This document shows, one piece after another, positions 14,190 to 20,277 of a DNA stretch of 21,776 bases. Each line of letters opens with the position of its first letter. The stretch's first letter is position 1. Origin of the DNA: Alistipes sp. (GTDB lineage Bacteria > Bacteroidota > Bacteroidia > Bacteroidales > Rikenellaceae); contig JAFSDP010000009.1 of assembly GCA_017436185.1 (NCBI GenBank), positions 1 through 21,776 on the forward strand. The letters are read 5' to 3'. The translations under genes were made by a program, and so were the position numbers. The notes beneath the pieces were generated by a model. The model did not search any database, was not told the origin of the DNA, and was given only the letters and a program-made list of their open reading frames with translations.

Positions 14190-14221
14190 AAAAAAGCGAG
14201 AAACGAAAGTTTCTCGCTTTT
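14190..14221 (-). terminator. Hairpin terminator 3, next to tRNA remnant 3
   Basis: GCGAGAAAC (14196-14204), loop GAAA, GTTTCTCGC (14209-14217) plus four A-T pairs give a perfect 13-bp stem followed on the minus strand by T residues. It lies downstream of the restriction-modification operon and probably ends it. Confidence 0.85.
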
Positions 14222-14222
14222 C

Positions 14223-14237
14223 GTACCCCCTCAGGGG
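14223..14237 (-). repeat. tRNA-Lys 3'-end copy 3
   Basis: GTACCCCCTCAGGGG (plus strand) is identical over 15 bases to the 3' end of tRNA-Lys; directly right of it a GCATAAAA/TTTTATGC hairpin (14238-14260) begins. It adjoins terminator 3 in the same way as the other copies. Confidence 0.65.
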
Positions 14238-14308
14238 GCATAAAATATTGGGTTTTATGCGCCTGTAACGCCTATTTCGCAACATTAGGTTCTGTATTGG
14301 TTCAACAC

Positions 14309-14328
14309 TTTTGTCGCATTTTGTCGCA
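14309..14328. repeat. Tandem 10-bp repeat TTTTGTCGCA x2
   Basis: Two perfect, directly adjacent copies of TTTTGTCGCA lie between tRNA remnant 3 and the stop of the endonuclease gene. The length of one helical turn suggests a protein-binding site, possibly a recombinase arm site. Confidence 0.6.
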
Positions 14329-14342
14329 ATAGGCGGATAGGT

Positions 14343-15509
14343 TTATTTTGCCAATAACCCATTTACATATTTTAGGGCAATAGCACTATCAATGTCGTTT
14401 TTGAAATTGTCGTCATTTAATATTGCATTGATTGTTTTCCCATCAAACTGTACGACACCCCTTGTCGAGCGTCCAGCCCAATGATGTTGCACAATAGAAT
14501 TCTCAATCAGAGACTTGTGATATACAGAACATAATTTCGTACTACAAATACCATCCTCATCAATTCCTATAAAAAAGAAAAAGAACGATGAATTTGCCTC
14601 TGCCATTTTTGCCAAAAATTTATCGACATTATATGCTTTTGGGGCAGAGTCTAAATAGATTACTTTTGTTTTGATATCAGTATATGTATTACCATTATCG
14701 AAACACCTATTATAATCACCTAATTCGTTTTTCGTTTCGTACAATGGAATCTCCATTTCGACAGCCTTGAGTGCTTTTATAATAGCATTTCTTTCCATTG
14801 GATTAGCTGTTATCATAGCTTCAATGATACGCCCTCTTATATTTACATTGTCGATTCTTGACGCTACCCATATGGCATCTCTGCAAGCATCACATCTTTG
14901 CTGCAAATCACTGTTTAATACTCCGAAATTCTCCGATTCAATGAAAGACTTGGCTCTATCAATAGACTTCTCAATATTCAGCTTTTGATCCTCCGTTGGA
15001 GAAAATTTTTGTGATTTAGGCTGAATAGAGGATGATGCCTCTACTAGTCGTAGGAGGTTGTCGGACCACTCTAGTCCTTCGTGTATCGTATATAGTTTTG
15101 TGAAATTATTAGGGGTGTTTGTCGTTTTATCAAACACTTTTAGTATATCACTACCATTAAAACTTCCTCGAATATTATCGACAGCAAGTCTTTTGGAACT
15201 ATGACTAACCTTCGCTAAGAATGTAGAATTTGCCAGATATATCGTATTTGTTTTGTTAGGCTGAATTAATACAACAAAGAATGGTCTGTCATCATACTTC
15301 TGTAAATGCGATAAAGAAAGGATTGTGTTAGAAAAAGAGCCTGATTTAGACCAACTAAATCTTACAGCAAAAGCTTTACACGCAAACACAGACCGATCCT
15401 TGGTTAATTGAAATCTATTTTGAGATTCTGCGATAACAGTAGTTTTATCCCCATATGGAGCTTTGTTGGATATTATATATTCAACAAATTCTTTTGCTTT
15501 TTTGTTCAT
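14343..15509 (-). CDS. Probable type II restriction endonuclease (unrecognised family)
   Basis: A 388-residue soluble protein, starting 4 bases after the stop of the DNA methyltransferase gene and on the same strand. This tight pairing with a single-subunit, beta-class methyltransferase is the basis for calling it the endonuclease. I could not identify a safe catalytic motif. Conspicuous stretches are 'RFSWSKSGSFSNTILSLSHLQKYDDRPFFVVLI' (about 49-82, split here by eye), 'DNIRGSFNGSDIL' and, near the C-terminus, 'HHWAGRSTRGVVQFDGKTINAIL', which look like conserved, charged surface patches. Acidic residues in D-D-R-P-F-F-V-V-L-I could be part of a PD-(D/E)xK-type core, but this is speculation. 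Codon use is AT-rich like its partner. Terminator 3 follows it. Confidence 0.6.
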   Translation of the reverse strand: MNKKAKEFVEYIISNKAPYGDKTTVIAESQNRFQLTKDRSVFACKAFAVRFSWSKSGSFSNTILSLSHLQKYDDRPFFVVLIQPNKTNTIYLANSTFLAKVSHSSKRLAVDNIRGSFNGSDILKVFDKTTNTPNNFTKLYTIHEGLEWSDNLLRLVEASSSIQPKSQKFSPTEDQKLNIEKSIDRAKSFIESENFGVLNSDLQQRCDACRDAIWVASRIDNVNIRGRIIEAMITANPMERNAIIKALKAVEMEIPLYETKNELGDYNRCFDNGNTYTDIKTKVIYLDSAPKAYNVDKFLAKMAEANSSFFFFFIGIDEDGICSTKLCSVYHKSLIENSIVQHHWAGRSTRGVVQFDGKTINAILNDDNFKNDIDSAIALKYVNGLLAK

Positions 15510-15513
15510 ATAT

Positions 15514-16497
15514 TTATTCGAATAATGCTTGAATTCTAGAACTATTTTCTTGTTTTTGAAGATTTAGTGAGTTGCGTTCCCAGAAATAACCTCCGCTATA
15601 TCCTTGTATCTCCGAATCCGTCTCGGCCTGCAACAACCTTTTTGCCCCCCAAAGACAATACTCCTCGTCTATCTCAACACCAAGATACCTTCTACCCAAC
15701 TTTTTAGCAGCCACACAGGTGGTACCGCTACCAACAAATGGATCAAAAACCAAATCGCCAGGTCTCGAGGATGCTAAAATAAGTTTAGCAATAAGTTTTT
15801 CAGACTTTTGTGTCGGATGATCTGTGTTTTCGGGCATAGACCAAAAAGGAATACTAATATCATCCCAAAAGTTTGATGGGAATGTAATACGGATGTTACC
15901 TTCTGCAGTGGTTTGCCAATCCTTTGGCTTGCCATTTTCTTTGTATGGAGCTATTACTCGACGCTTCATCTTTACTGCATCCACATTAAAATAGTAATCT
16001 TTTGGAGAGTTTACGGCAAACCAAATATCTTCCATGCCATTTTTCCAATTAGCACTTGCACCGCGACCTTTTTCTCGTTGCCATGTGATTCTATTTAATA
16101 TAGTGAGATGCTCAGAAATGACTTTTTGTTGTATATATGAGCATTTCCAATCGCCGCACATGTACAGCGAGCCATTTGGTGCAAGTTTAGCACAAACTTT
16201 CGGAAACCAAGTTCTCAAATATTCCTCATATTTGTCATCAGACTTTGCTGTAAACGAAGATGAATTAAATGCCTTGGACAGATTGTATGGAGGGTCAATA
16301 ATAATTAGATTAGCAGATCCATTAGGTATGCTATCAATTACATCGAAGATATTTGCATTTATCAAACGATTAGAAAATTCAGTCGTTTCTGTAAGAGCCT
16401 GAGGATATAATATGTGAGATTGTAATTCTACAATCTCCTCCGAGGTTACCGTGAGAGTTCTGTTCCTGCCAGCTCTATTCTTTTTCAATACTTCCAT
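15514..16497 (-). CDS. Type II DNA adenine or N4-cytosine methyltransferase, beta class
   Basis: From ATG 16497 the gene encodes 327 residues. Motif IV DPPYN (68-72) comes first and the SAM-binding motif I, DPFVGSGTT (252-260), comes near the C-terminus, with 'HPTQKSEKL' (227-235) just before it. This order defines beta-class amino-methyltransferases (M.RsrI/M.HinfI type), most of which make N6-methyladenine. It would protect host DNA from the adjacent endonuclease; the target sequence cannot be read from the protein. In-frame sequence extends to an ATG at 16554, but promoter-like bases (a TTTG near 16553 and a T-rich -7 region near 16530) lie inside that extension, so the shorter start is preferred. 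The gene is AT-rich and foreign-looking. Confidence 0.88.
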   Translation of the reverse strand: MEVLKKNRAGRNRTLTVTSEEIVELQSHILYPQALTETTEFSNRLINANIFDVIDSIPNGSANLIIIDPPYNLSKAFNSSSFTAKSDDKYEEYLRTWFPKVCAKLAPNGSLYMCGDWKCSYIQQKVISEHLTILNRITWQREKGRGASANWKNGMEDIWFAVNSPKDYYFNVDAVKMKRRVIAPYKENGKPKDWQTTAEGNIRITFPSNFWDDISIPFWSMPENTDHPTQKSEKLIAKLILASSRPGDLVFDPFVGSGTTCVAAKKLGRRYLGVEIDEEYCLWGAKRLLQAETDSEIQGYSGGYFWERNSLNLQKQENSSRIQALFE

Positions 16498-16567
16498 ATT
16501 CCAATCCGTTTCTGTTGTAAAGTTACAAAAAATATAAATACGAACATCTGCCAAACATACAAATTTT

Positions 16568-16608
16568 GGTTCACATAATTTTTCTTTTGGTTCAGCATAG
16601 GTTCAACA
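16568..16608 (+). repeat. Iterated GGTTCA motifs upstream of the methyltransferase
   Basis: GGTTCACA (16568-16575), GGTTCAGCA (16589-16597) and GGTTCAACA (16600-16608) stand in the same orientation at steps of 21 and 11 bases, that is, two and one helical turns. A further GGTTCAACA lies at the other end of the module (14299-14307). They may be recombinase arm sites or operators controlling the restriction-modification promoter. Confidence 0.5.
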
Positions 16609-16678
16609 AATGTTGCGGAGGGGTTTGATTTTGCCCAATCCCGCCACGGAACGCTGCCAAACCAAGCGTATTTATACG

Positions 16679-16713
16679 AAAAAAGGACGGAAATCGTTGT
16701 GATTTCCGTCCTT
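16679..16713 (-). terminator. Terminator 4, of the tRNA-Lys gene
   Basis: AAGGACGGAAATC (16683-16695), a 5-base loop and GATTTCCGTCCTT (16701-16713) form a perfect 13-bp stem; six T residues end it on the minus strand, two bases after the tRNA. Confidence 0.9.
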
Positions 16714-16715
16714 CG

Positions 16716-16788
16716 TACCCCCTCAGGGGCTCGAACCCTGGACCCCAACATTAAGAGTGTCGTGCTCTACCAACTGAGCTAAAGAGGC
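16716..16788 (-). tRNA. tRNA-Lys (anticodon CTT)
   Basis: The minus strand folds into a standard 73-base cloverleaf: acceptor GCCTCTT with AGGGGGT (three G-U pairs, including the terminal one), D-arm GCTC/GAGC, anticodon arm CGACA/TGTTG around loop CTCTTAA (anticodon CTT, reads AAG), 5-base variable loop, T-arm CAGGG/CCCTG around TTCGAGC, discriminator A. CCA is not encoded. The 3' end is the template of three further partial copies at 12954, 13109 and 14223. Confidence 0.95.
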
Positions 16789-16823
16789 ATTTGCGCACGG
16801 GCCTTTAATTCCCGATTGCGTTG

Positions 16824-16855
16824 CAAAGATAAGGACAAAAGTTCGTTCCTGCAAA
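16824..16855 (-). promoter_or_regulatory. Promoter of tRNA-Lys (TTTG, 20 bases, TATCTTTG)
   Basis: On the minus strand TTTG (16855-16852) and TATCTTTG (16831-16824) are spaced by 20 bases, about 35 bases before the mature tRNA 5' end. Confidence 0.8.
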
Positions 16856-16912
16856 TTTTTTAATCAAAAAAAATAAAAAAAACTTTGCAAGGCTCTTGCT
16901 TTTCTGTGCTAA

Positions 16913-18220
16913 CTATCTGATATTCCATTCGATAGGGTCGTTGTTCCACTCGCCTTCGGCCTCCGGGTAGAGGATGGGACGCATCGACTCCTGCTTTTTG
17001 AGGTGTAAGTAGCTCTCATAGAGGCAGATACCGTTGGCCGATTGCTCGGCAATCGAGAATCCGACCACCGACGGGTGGCGTTTTGAGGTGTGGTAACTCG
17101 CCTCCACACGCTCACGGTAGGCCTCCTTCCAGCGAGGATTATTCGAGGGGTTGCCCCCTTTGAGGCGCGACGAGCCGCTCTTCGAGCTGTTGATTGGTGC
17201 CTGGGCGATGACATAGACCCCCAGCGTATCGCACGCCGTCAGCAGTGCCTCGTTGTGGTAGCCGGCCTTCAGGCGGATAGCATTGATGCCCATACGCTTC
17301 ACGTCGGCGACCATCTGCACCGTTGCATCGGCAGCCATAGGGACTACCTGCAGCGTCTCGGGGCGGTTGTTAATCAAAAGTTTCCCCTCCTTGACCTCCA
17401 CCGAGCGCAGCCCGATGGGGTAGGTGTGGTACTCCATATAGCGGCCGTCTCGTTGTGTCTTGATGCGCAACGTGAAGTGTTGCGGACGCTCCCGACTCCA
17501 AAGCAGCGTGTCGCTCACACGGGCCAGAAAACGTACCGTATCCTCGCCACGCATCGAGAGGGTCAGATCGCTCTGACCCTGGGCTACGGTGCGGCCTGCG
17601 GGGTCGTCGAGGGTGTAGTAGATGCGTACCGAGCGGTTGTTGAGGGCGTAGCTCTTGACCACCACACCCACCTCGGCATTGGCCGTTGCAGGGTCTTCGG
17701 ACGAGAACCAGCATTTGGTCAGCACCTCACGCACGCCCATCGTGGGCGAGCTGATGACACGTGCCGCTCCGGCCCAGGGGGTCGAGTCGGTCGTCCAACC
17801 CGAAATGGGAGCTACCGATGAGGGGCTCTCGAGGCGCAATTCGACGCTGTTCCACCCCTCCTTGGTCTGCTTGGTGATGAGGAAGTCGGCCGGCGTGGCG
17901 GGGTCGTTTGTGCTCCCGACCAGACGGCCATTGACCCACACCTCATAGGGTGCCGAGGCGGCCTCGATGCGCAACACCGCCTGACGGTTGGTCCAGGCAA
18001 AGGGGGCGGTGAATGCACCCACCAGACGGTTGTCGTTGGCCTCCCAAGCACTTACGGGGGCCACGAAGCGGTGCTTCTCAGGGGCGGCATCGGCCTCCGC
18101 AGCCGTGGCGTAGGGCATAATGACACCCCGTGCAGGTTCCCGATTCTCGGTCGGCAGTTGCGGCTGGGCGAGGAGTGTTGCCCACGAAAAAATGGCCGCT
18201 ATGGTGAGGATTATACGCAT
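16913..18220 (-). CDS. Secreted GH2-like protein, predicted catalytically inactive
   Basis: From ATG 18220 the gene encodes 435 residues with a signal peptide (MRIILTIAAIFSWATLLAQ). It has a GH2-type jelly-roll sugar-binding region (about 50-165), an Ig-like domain (165-275) and the first half of the TIM barrel (275-435: 'GINAIRLKAGYHNEALLTACDTLGVYVIAQAPI', 311-343). At the acid/base site, where GH2 enzymes have 'HPS...WSLGNESGNG', this protein reads H382-P-S...F-S-I-A-E392-Q393-S-A-N-G, so the catalytic Glu is Gln and the preceding Asn is Glu. The protein also ends before the usual nucleophile region. It is therefore probably a carbohydrate-binding or scaffold protein, not an active beta-galactosidase/glucuronidase. 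The promoter box is at 18252-18259; it is divergent from an HsdR-N-like gene. Confidence 0.85.
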   Translation of the reverse strand: MRIILTIAAIFSWATLLAQPQLPTENREPARGVIMPYATAAEADAAPEKHRFVAPVSAWEANDNRLVGAFTAPFAWTNRQAVLRIEAASAPYEVWVNGRLVGSTNDPATPADFLITKQTKEGWNSVELRLESPSSVAPISGWTTDSTPWAGAARVISSPTMGVREVLTKCWFSSEDPATANAEVGVVVKSYALNNRSVRIYYTLDDPAGRTVAQGQSDLTLSMRGEDTVRFLARVSDTLLWSRERPQHFTLRIKTQRDGRYMEYHTYPIGLRSVEVKEGKLLINNRPETLQVVPMAADATVQMVADVKRMGINAIRLKAGYHNEALLTACDTLGVYVIAQAPINSSKSGSSRLKGGNPSNNPRWKEAYRERVEASYHTSKRHPSVVGFSIAEQSANGICLYESYLHLKKQESMRPILYPEAEGEWNNDPIEWNIR

Positions 18221-18251
18221 AGTTTTGTATATTTGCATAGTTGTAGTGCAA

Positions 18252-18259
18252 CAAAGATA
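18252..18259 (-). promoter_or_regulatory. -7 promoter box (TATCTTTG) of the GH2-like gene
   Basis: An exact TAnnTTTG match on the minus strand. With transcription starting near 18245, the ATG at 18220 has a leader of about 25 bases; this decided the start over the in-frame ATGs at 18238 and 18262. Confidence 0.6.
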
Positions 18260-18280
18260 CACCTTTTTTTAAGAAAAACG

Positions 18281-18733
18281 ATGAACGATCGGTCGAAACA
18301 GCCAAAACTCAACTTTCCCGCCATTCGTCTGCAGGGACGTCGGGAGGGAAATCGCACCCTGGTGTGGGATCCTCGGCGTGCGATGTGGCTGGTGCTGACC
18401 CCCGAGGAGTGGGTGCGCCAACACCTGGTAGCCTATCTGATAAGCCATTGCGGCGTGCAGCCCGAACGGTTGGTGATGGAGTATCCGGTGGAGGTGAATG
18501 GGCAGCCGCAACGAGCCGATGTGGTGGTGGTCGATGGGGCGTTGAAGCCGCTTTTGGTGGCCGAATGCAAGGCTCCCGATATTACGATCGACGAGCAAAC
18601 GCTCTCGCAGGCAACTCGCTACAATGCCATTCTTGGTGCACGCTATCTGCTCTTAACCAACGGCTTGCGTCACTACTGTTACGAACAAACCGACGGCACA
18701 TACCGCCCCCTTGCCGCCATTCCGATGCTTTAG
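18281..18733 (+). CDS. HsdR N-terminal-like (HSDR_N_2) nuclease-fold protein
   Basis: A 150-residue soluble protein that equals the N-terminal nuclease-like domain found in type I restriction R subunits, here on its own. A PD-(D/E)xK core is visible: E67 in VMEYPV, D80 in RADVVVV, E95-C-K97 in LLVAECKAP, and Q110 in 'LSQATRYN'. Stand-alone proteins of this size are common in Bacteroidota and no role is established; no HsdM, HsdS or helicase gene is nearby, so it is not part of a type I system in this window. The ATG at 18281 was chosen because upstream in-frame codons run through the promoter of the divergent gene. Nuclease activity is possible but unproven. Confidence 0.85.
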   Translation: MNDRSKQPKLNFPAIRLQGRREGNRTLVWDPRRAMWLVLTPEEWVRQHLVAYLISHCGVQPERLVMEYPVEVNGQPQRADVVVVDGALKPLLVAECKAPDITIDEQTLSQATRYNAILGARYLLLTNGLRHYCYEQTDGTYRPLAAIPML

Positions 18734-18756
18734 CGGGTGATACTTCGCTTTTTTTG
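18732..18756 (+). terminator. Weak hairpin and T-run after the HsdR-N-like gene
   Basis: AGCGGG and CTTCGCT can pair with two G-U pairs around the loop, overlapping the stop codon, and seven T residues follow. It may end the transcript before the HD gene, but the stem is weak. Confidence 0.45.
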
Positions 18757-18836
18757 TCGTGTGGTCATAGATTTCGGGCAGAACGACCCTCTTTATCTGA
18801 AAACCGAACATTAAAAACAGCACCCCGATTCTCTCT

Positions 18837-19445
18837 ATGGATGTACAGCACTATTACCTGACCCCGACGTCGATTGACGAAGCGTTGGCCTACATCGGCA
18901 TCGATGCCAATGATTTCAATCTCCGAAACAGCGACTTTACCCGCCCTGTTCACGCTCCGATTCACGGCATCGGCCACCTCTATCGCACGATGATTGCCTG
19001 CGCCCTTATCGGGCAACTGACCGAACGTCCTCGTGAAGCGCTGCTGGCCTTCTGTGGGGCCTATATCCACGACCTGGGCCGCACTAACGATGGCGTTGAT
19101 CCCTCGCACGGAGCCAACTCGGTACGCCACCATTATGCCCGCTATATGCCCTTGTGGACCAAATATAACCTCACGCAGTTGGAGCAGGAGTGGGTCAAGC
19201 AGGCGGTGGTGCAACACTCATCACGCGAGTATATGCATCGAGGCGATGCCGGCTATGCGGTGATGGCTATCCTGAAGGATGCCGATGCCCTCGACCGCTG
19301 CCGCATCGGCGATTTGAACCCCGATTGGCTGCGCTTCCCCGAGAGCCGACGCCTGGTGAAGGCCATCGCCCACCTCTACTGCAAAAATCCCCGCTTCAAT
19401 CAGGATTTGCCCTTTGCCGAGTATGTGCGGCTGGTCAGCCGATAA
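18837..19445 (+). CDS. HD-domain phosphohydrolase
   Basis: A 202-residue soluble protein with the metal-binding pattern of the HD superfamily: H43 and H47 in PIHGIGH, the doublet H78-D79 in YIHDLGR, H127 in VVQHSS, and D148/D150 in LKDADALDR. HD proteins of this size hydrolyse phosphate esters of nucleotides or nucleic acids. The substrate here cannot be told. It is not a (p)ppGpp RelA/SpoT-type protein, since no synthetase or TGS part is present. The ATG at 18837 begins 'MDVQHYYLTPTSIDEAL', directly before the first helix. Its transcript ends at the hairpin 19451-19482, shared with the convergent LytTR gene. Confidence 0.85.
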   Translation: MDVQHYYLTPTSIDEALAYIGIDANDFNLRNSDFTRPVHAPIHGIGHLYRTMIACALIGQLTERPREALLAFCGAYIHDLGRTNDGVDPSHGANSVRHHYARYMPLWTKYNLTQLEQEWVKQAVVQHSSREYMHRGDAGYAVMAILKDADALDRCRIGDLNPDWLRFPESRRLVKAIAHLYCKNPRFNQDLPFAEYVRLVSR

Positions 19446-19450
19446 AGACA

Positions 19451-19482
19451 AACGAGCCGCCCTCGACGTGGGGTGGCTCGTT
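19451..19482. terminator. Bidirectional terminator between HD and LytTR genes
   Basis: AACGAGCC (19451-19458) and GGCTCGTT (19475-19482) form an 8-bp stem, extended by further G-C pairs in the loop region. Short T stretches follow on both strands. Confidence 0.75.
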
Positions 19483-19485
19483 TTG

Positions 19486-20277
19486 TTATAACTTTTCGGT
19501 GTAGGCTTGGAAGGCCTCTCGGTAGTTCTCGCCGATGGGTAAATCGACCTTCTCGCCCAGATAGACACGGCCACGCACATAGCCCGTGATGGCCTGCAGA
19601 TTGACGATGTAGGAGCGGTGGATGCGCATAAATCGCTCGGTGGGGAGCTGTGTCTCCATATTCTTGATGCGGTAGAGGGTGGTGATGCGACGGCCGTCGG
19701 CGAGGTGGATGCGGACATACTCGCCCTCACTCTCGATATAGACAATCTCCTGCAACTTCACCAGCACGGTCTTGTAGTCGGCCTTGACCGAGATATACTC
19801 CGTCTCCTTCGGCTCCTCCCTCGGCTCCTCTTCGGCGGGCGGGGTAGGTTGCTCGACGGGGACGGGGGCTGCCTCGCTCGGGGCGGGTGCAGGGGCGGGT
19901 TGCTGCTGCAGACGGCGCAACTCGTAGAGCGAGTAGGCCTTGGCGGCTGCACGGCTGAAATCCGACAGCGAGAAGGGCTTTAACAGGTAGTCCACCGCAT
20001 CGAGTCGAAAACCCTCGACGGCATACTCCGAGTAGGCGGTCGTGAAGACAATCATCGGGCGGTTGTGGGTCATCGAGCGGACAAAATCGACCCCGTTGAG
20101 GTCGGGCATATTGATATCGACAAAGATCAAATCAACAGGCTCGGTAGCCACCACCAACTGTGCTTTGAGGGCGTTGTTGCAGCTTGCCACCAACTCCAGG
20201 TAGGGAATCTTGGCGATGTAGGCGGCCAATTGGCGCAGGGCCAACGGCTCGTCGTCGATGATAAGACACTTAATCAT
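19486..20277 (-). CDS. LytTR-family response regulator
   Basis: From ATG 20277 the gene encodes 263 residues. The receiver domain (1-118) has the acidic pair D8/D9, phosphoacceptor D54 (FVDINMPDLNG), T80 and K100, all expected for an active receiver. A linker rich in Pro and Glu (about 125-158) is longer than usual. The LytTR DNA-binding domain covers 160-263 (YISVKADYKTVLV, then EGEYVRIHL and MRIHRSYIVNL). It will be phosphorylated by the adjacent kinase and act on promoters with LytTR-type direct repeats. The start is fixed by an 8-base overlap with the kinase stop (ATGATTAA), which points to coupled translation. Bacteroidota LytTR pairs of this kind often control envelope or polysaccharide functions; the targets are unknown here. 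Confidence 0.93.
   Translation of the reverse strand: MIKCLIIDDEPLALRQLAAYIAKIPYLELVASCNNALKAQLVVATEPVDLIFVDINMPDLNGVDFVRSMTHNRPMIVFTTAYSEYAVEGFRLDAVDYLLKPFSLSDFSRAAAKAYSLYELRRLQQQPAPAPAPSEAAPVPVEQPTPPAEEEPREEPKETEYISVKADYKTVLVKLQEIVYIESEGEYVRIHLADGRRITTLYRIKNMETQLPTERFMRIHRSYIVNLQAITGYVRGRVYLGEKVDLPIGENYREAFQAYTEKL

Larger units (their letters stand above)
13916..14342. other. Regulatory and boundary region between HEPN module and R-M module
   Basis: No protein gene is supported in these 427 bases. They hold the opposing promoters and predicted small RNA (13904-14038), a long inverted repeat (14102-14159), terminator 3 (14190-14221), tRNA remnant 3 (14223-14237), a GCATAAAA/TTTTATGC hairpin (14238-14260) and a 10-bp tandem repeat (14309-14328). 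Confidence 0.7.
12954..16734. mobile_element. tRNA-Lys-anchored composite defence island without visible integrase
   Basis: The region is bounded by a 20-base direct repeat, the tRNA-Lys 3' end, at 12954-12973 and 16715-16734. Two more partial copies inside (13109-13122 and 14223-14237) divide it into three modules: a remnant of about 135 bases, a HEPN/Abi module, and a restriction-modification module. Its genes are far more AT-rich than the flanking core genes. Every copy is followed on the minus strand by a hairpin terminator, as expected if each inserted element brought a tRNA 3' end plus terminator. No integrase, transposase or relaxase is seen, so it was either mobilised in trans or has lost its integrase. 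Confidence 0.7.

Noticed and set aside
12922..14237. Four hairpin-plus-GTACCCCCTCAGGG units as a CRISPR array
   Set aside because: Spacing is hundreds to thousands of bases, the hairpins differ, and the common part equals a tRNA 3' end; no cas genes are present.
18281..18733. Part of a type I restriction system together with the R-M genes at 14343-16497
   Set aside because: The two regions are separated by the tRNA and the GH2-like gene, have different base composition, and no HsdM or HsdS is present.
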